The translations under genes were made by a program, and so were the position numbers. From positions 1,240,001 through 1,304,000 of the forward strand of contig OX457075.1 of the NCBI GenBank assembly GCA_949752795.1: 64,000 bases of DNA. Direction: 5' to 3'. Under the pieces are notes generated by a model that was given only the letters and a program-made list of their open reading frames with translations, made no database searches and had not been told where the DNA came from. Source of the DNA: Hyperoodon ampullatus. Lineage: Eukaryota; Chordata; Mammalia; Artiodactyla; Ziphiidae. Positions 60,447 through 64,000 of this stretch are shown piece by piece (within the stretch, counting starts at the first letter, position 1; each line of letters opens with the position of its first letter).

Positions 60447-63400
60447 ATAGCGAGTGGGTAAGGTTTAGGGTACACATGGGGGTACGAAAACGTGTTAGGC
60501 TTAGGGTACATGCTAGGGTTCATGTTAAGCTTAGTGCACGGATAAGGATTAGGGTACAGGTTAGGGTAAGGTATAGGGATAGGGTTAGGGATAGGTTTTA
60601 GGGTTAGGGTTAGGTTTGGTGAATGGTTAATATTTAGTGTAGAGGTGAGGGTACAGAAATGTTTTAGTGTATGCGTTAGTGTTCGTGTATGGGTTAGGAT
60701 TATGGGACGGGTTAGGGTAAGTTTTAGGGTTAGGTTTAGGGATAAGATTAGGGTTAAGGTTAGGGATAGCGAACAGGTAAGTATCAGGTTAAAAGTGAAG
60801 GTACGAAAACATGTTAAGCTTAGGGTACGGGTTAGTGTTAGTGTACGGGTTATGATTGGGGTACCATTTAGGGTAAGGTTAGGGTTAGGGTTAGGGATAG
60901 GTTTAGGGTTAAGGTTAGGGATAGCGAACGGGTATGGTTCAGGTTACATGTGAGGGTTACGAATACGTGTTAGGGTTAGGGTACGTGATAGGTTACGGTT
61001 TATTTTTAGTGTACGGTTTTGGATTAGTGTATGGGTTAGGGTAAGATTTAGGGGCAGGTTTAGGGTTAAGGTTTGGTTTAGGTTTAGGTTTAGTGTTAAC
61101 GAACGGGTAAGGTTTAGGGTACAGGTGAGGGTACGAAAAGCTTTTAGGGTTAGGAAACGTCTTAGTGGATGGGTTAGTTTTAGTATACGGGTTAGGGTTA
61201 GGGTACAGGTTAGGGTAAGGATTAGGATTAGGGTTAGGTTTAGGTTTAGGGTTAGTGTTAGGTTTCGTGAATGGTAAGTTTTAGGGTACAGGTGAGGGTA
61301 CGAAAACGTGTTACGTTTAGGGTACCTGTTAGTTTCCTGGTTAGTTTTAGAGTACGTTTTAGGATAAGAGCACAGGTTCGGGTAAGGTTTAGGGTTAGGG
61401 TTAGGGTTAGGTTTAGGATTAGCGTTATGGTTATCAAACAGTTAAGTTTTAGGGTACATTTGAGGGTATGAAAAGCTTTTAGGGTTAGGGTATGTGTTAG
61501 GATATGTGTTAGTGTTAGTGTACGCATTAACATTAGGGTACGGGTTAGGGTTATGTTTAGGGCTAGGGATAGGGTTAGCGAACAGGTAACCTTTAGGGTA
61601 CAGGTGAGGGTATGGAAAAGTGTTAGTGTCAGGGTGTGTGTTAGGGCACATGTTAGTGTGAGTGTATGGTGTAGTATTAGGGTACGGGTTAGGCTAAAGA
61701 TTAGGGTTGGGGTTAGTTATGGATTAGGGGTAGGGTTACGGTTAGCGAACAGGTAAGGTTTAGGGTACAGATGTGGGTACGGAAAACTGTTACAGTCAGG
61801 GTACGTGTTAGGGCATGGGTTAGTGTTAGTGTATGCGTTAGGATTTGAGTACGGGTTAGGGTAAGGTGTAGGGTTGGGGTTCGGTTTAGGTTTAGGTTTA
61901 GGCGTAGGGTTACGAAAGGGTAAGGTTTAGGATACAAATGAGGATATGGCAACGTCTTAGAGTCAGGTTACGTGTTAGGGCATGGTTTAGAGTTGGTGTA
62001 CGGGTTAGGATTAGGGTACGGGTTAGGGTAAGGGGTAGGGTTGTGGTTAGGTTTATGTTTAGGGCTAGGGTTAAGGTTAGCGAATGGGTAAGGTTTAGGG
62101 TACAGTTGAGGGTATGGAAAATTTTAGGGTCAGGGTACGTGTTAGGGCATGCATTAGTGTTAGTCTATAAGTTAAGATTAGGGTGCGGGTTAGGGTAAGG
62201 TGTAGGTTTGGGGTCCGTTTCGGTTTAGGACAATGGTTCGGGTTAGCAAACTTGTAAGTTTTAGGGTATAGGTGAGGTTACAGAAAAGTGTTGATGTCAG
62301 GGTGCGTTTTAAGGCAGAGGTTAGTGTTAGTGAAAGGGTTAGGATTATGATTCGGGTTGGTGTAAGGTGTAGGGTTAGTGTTAGGTTTAGGTGTAGGGCT
62401 AGGGCTAGTGTTCGCGAATGGGTGATTTTTATGGTACAGGTGAGGGTAAGGAAACGTGTTAGGGTCATGTTACGTGTTAGGGCATGGGTTACTGTTAGTG
62501 TACGGGTTAGGATTAGGGTACGGTTTAGGGTAAAGGTAGGGTTGCGGTTAGGGTTAGGTTTAGGGTTAGGGTTAGGGTTTGTGAATGGGTAACATTTAGT
62601 TTACAGGTGAGGGAACAAAAATGTTTTAGGGTACGGGTTAGTGTTAGTGTACGGGTTAGGATTAGGTTACGGGTTAGGTTTAGGTTTAGGGACAGGTTTA
62701 AGGTTAAGGTTAGGGACAGTGAACGGGTAAGTTTCAGGTTACAGATGAGGGTACAAAAACATTTTAGGCTTAGGGTACGTTTTACTCTTAGTGTCCAGTT
62801 TAGGATTAGTGTACGTGTAGGGTAAGGGTTAGGGTTAGAGTTAGGTTTAGGCTTAGGGTTACGGTTAGCGAACGGCCAAGCTTTAGGGTACAGGTGAGGG
62901 TAAGAATACGTGTTAAGTTTAGGGAACGTGTTAGGGTACGGGTTAGTGTTAGTGTACATTTTAGGATCAGGGTACGTTTTATTGTAAGGTATAGGGTTAG
63001 GGTTTGGGTTAGGTTTAGCGAACGGGTAAGGTTTAGGGTATAGGTGAGGGCACGCAAACTTTTTAGAGTTACGGTATGTGTTAGGGTACGGGTTAGTGTT
63101 AGAGTATGGATTAGGATTAGAGTATGGGTTAGGGTAAGTGTTAGGGTTAGTGTTAGCTTTATGTTTAAGGTTAGTGTTAGTGTTAGCCAATGGGTAAGCT
63201 TTAGGGTACAGGTGAGACTGTGAAAAAATGTTAGGTTTAGAGTACATGTTAGATTATGGGTTAGTGTTAATGTAAGGTTTAGGAATAGGGTATGGTGTAG
63301 GGTAAGGTTTAGGGTTAGGTTTAGTGTTAGCACTCGGGTAAGTTTTAGGGTACATGTGAGGATACGAAAACGTGTGAAGTTTAGGGTATGTGTCAGGGTA

Positions 63401-63825
63401 GGGTTCAGTGTTAGAGTACCGGTTAGGGTTAGGGTTCGTTAAGGATAAGGGTTCGGGTTAGTTAAGGGTTAGGTTTAGGGTTCATGTGACCATTAGAAAA
63501 CGGGTTTAGGGTACAGGTGAGGGTACAAAAAATTTTTAGTGCTAGCGAACATATTAGGGTATGGGTTAGTGTTAGTGAATGGGTTACGATTGTGATATGG
63601 CTTAGGCTAAGGTTTAGGGTTAAGGTAGGTTTAGGTTTAGTGTTAGGGTTAGCGAATGGGTAAGTTTTAGGGTACAGGTGAGGGTACGAAAACGTGTTAG
63701 TGTTAGGTTATGTGTTAGGGTAAGGGTTACTGTTAGTGTACGGTTTAGGTTTAGGGTACGGGTTAGGGTAAGGTTTAGGGTTAGGTGTAGGGTTTGGTTT
63801 AGGGTTAGGGTGGAGTTATCAAATG
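60447..63825 (+). repeat. HOR copy H19 (S2-S22)
   Basis: S2 to S22 with S1 missing through the fusion. S4-S13 match H7 closely at an offset of 39001. A 12-bp loss lies in S15 near 62670. Confidence 0.93.
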
Positions 63826-64000
63826 GTAAGGTTTAGGGTACAGGTGAGGGTACGGAAACGTGTTAGGGTCAGGGTACGTATTAGGGTACGGGTTAGTGTT
63901 AGTGTATGGGTTAAGATTAGGGTACAGGGTTAGGGTAAGATTTAGAGCTAGGGTTACGTTTAGGTTTAGGGTTAGGTTTAGGGACAGCGAGCGGGTAAGC
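63826..64000 (+). repeat. HOR copy H20 (partial, S1 to start of S2)
   Basis: S1 and the flank of S2 (ACAGCGAGCGGGTAAGC) of a further copy of the H16/H17 type. The array therefore continues to the right. Confidence 0.93.

Larger units (their letters stand above)
1..64000 (+). repeat. Telomere-derived higher-order satellite array
   Basis: Every part of the window is made of TTAGGG and near variants (TTAGTG, GTACGG, GTAAGG, TTTAGG, TGAGGG, TCAGGG) in one orientation. The variants are not random: they recur in a fixed order every 3.4-3.55 kb, and within that every 143-175 bp. I found no stretch above 300 bases that departs from this pattern, and no transposon, tRNA, rRNA or unique spacer. C is very rare on the + strand (often 1-5 per 60 bases), giving extreme G over C skew. 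The array enters from the left inside subunit S22 and leaves on the right inside S2, so both ends lie outside. TTAGGG-type repeats are known from most animals, many fungi and some other eukaryotes; the species is not determinable here. Confidence 0.97.

Noticed and set aside
1..64000. Many open reading frames of 60-356 codons on both strands
   Set aside because: They consist of Val-Arg/Phe-Arg, Leu-Thr or Pro-Asn runs dictated by the hexamer, overlap each other on both strands, recur with the HOR period, and change with every small indel. No domain, signal peptide or codon-position bias is visible.
1..64000. CRISPR array
   Set aside because: There are repeats with spacing, but the boxes differ from each other, the stretches between are related telomere variants rather than unique spacers, and no cas-like gene is present.
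1..64000. Active chromosome-end telomere
   Set aside because: Perfect TTAGGG runs stop at about four units and the variants are ordered into a HOR. A telomerase-made end would be long and pure.
1..64000. Integrated herpesvirus telomere-like repeats
   Set aside because: Some herpesviruses end in short TTAGGG arrays, but there is no viral gene here and the 22-subunit HOR has no resemblance to such ends.
1..64000. tRNA, rRNA, riboswitch or bacterial-type operon signals
   Set aside because: The near-C-free strand cannot form the needed stems, and no known motif was seen on either strand.
1..64000. Assembly artefact (one unit copied many times)
   Set aside because: Copies differ by many substitutions and by private indels, and junctions are distinct. 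Single joins such as those in H13 and H17 could still be misassemblies.

Overview
The whole 64 kb is one uninterrupted tandem array built from degenerate telomere-type hexamers (TTAGGG and variants). The G-rich strand is always the + strand, and I see no gene, RNA gene, transposon or unique sequence. TTAGGG is the telomere repeat of vertebrates, most other metazoans, many fungi and some protists and plants, so the window is eukaryotic. The species cannot be named from it. Differences between copies are often CG to TG/CA changes, which suggests a genome with cytosine methylation. Perfect telomere repeats never run beyond about four in a row, so this is not an active telomere end. It looks like an old subtelomeric, interstitial or possibly (peri)centromeric satellite derived from telomere sequence. 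If it lies next to a chromosome end, the end would be to the right.

The array has four levels. (1) A hexamer register. (2) A subunit of about 144-175 bp (mean 160.7 bp). Each subunit starts with a conserved box of about 50 bp: a GCGAACGG-like flank, GTAAG, TTTAGGGTACAGGTGAGGGTA and an A-run such as GAAAAC. The box is followed by an ordered body of variant hexamers. (3) A higher-order repeat (HOR) of 22 recognisably different subunits (S1-S22), 3535 bp in the reference copy at 55-3589. (4) Larger duplications of several HOR copies, for example 36.8-44.1 kb resembling 12.8-20.5 kb at an offset of about 23.98 kb.

Layout: 1-54 is the tail of an S22. Seven full-length copies follow (H1-H7, 55-24836). 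H8 (24837-28242) lacks one subunit. H9 (28243 to about 31296) lacks the same one and is fused to H10 (about 31297-34685) with S21, S22 and S1 deleted. H11 and H12 (34686-41723) are full length, H11 being a mosaic. In H13 (41724-44941) S4-S6 are replaced by one S10-like subunit. H14 (44942-48439) has two 24-bp losses. H15 (48440-51830) lacks S8. H16 (51831-55360) is full length. H17 (55361 to about 58222) lacks about three subunits and is fused to H18 (about 58223-60446), which is fused to H19 (about 60447-63825). H20 begins at 63826 and runs off the window.

The open reading frames on both strands are by-products of the hexamer: GTT AGG reads Val-Arg, and the other strand reads Leu-Thr or Pro-Asn. 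They are not annotated as genes. The most interesting points are: the telomere-derived HOR itself; a perfect 11-base match to the U1 snRNA-binding 5' splice site at the start of S4 in 16 copies; a pyrimidine-tract acceptor-like site 233 nt downstream; AATAAA signals only on the opposite strand; and a clear record of unequal recombination. All coordinates and motif counts were read by eye.
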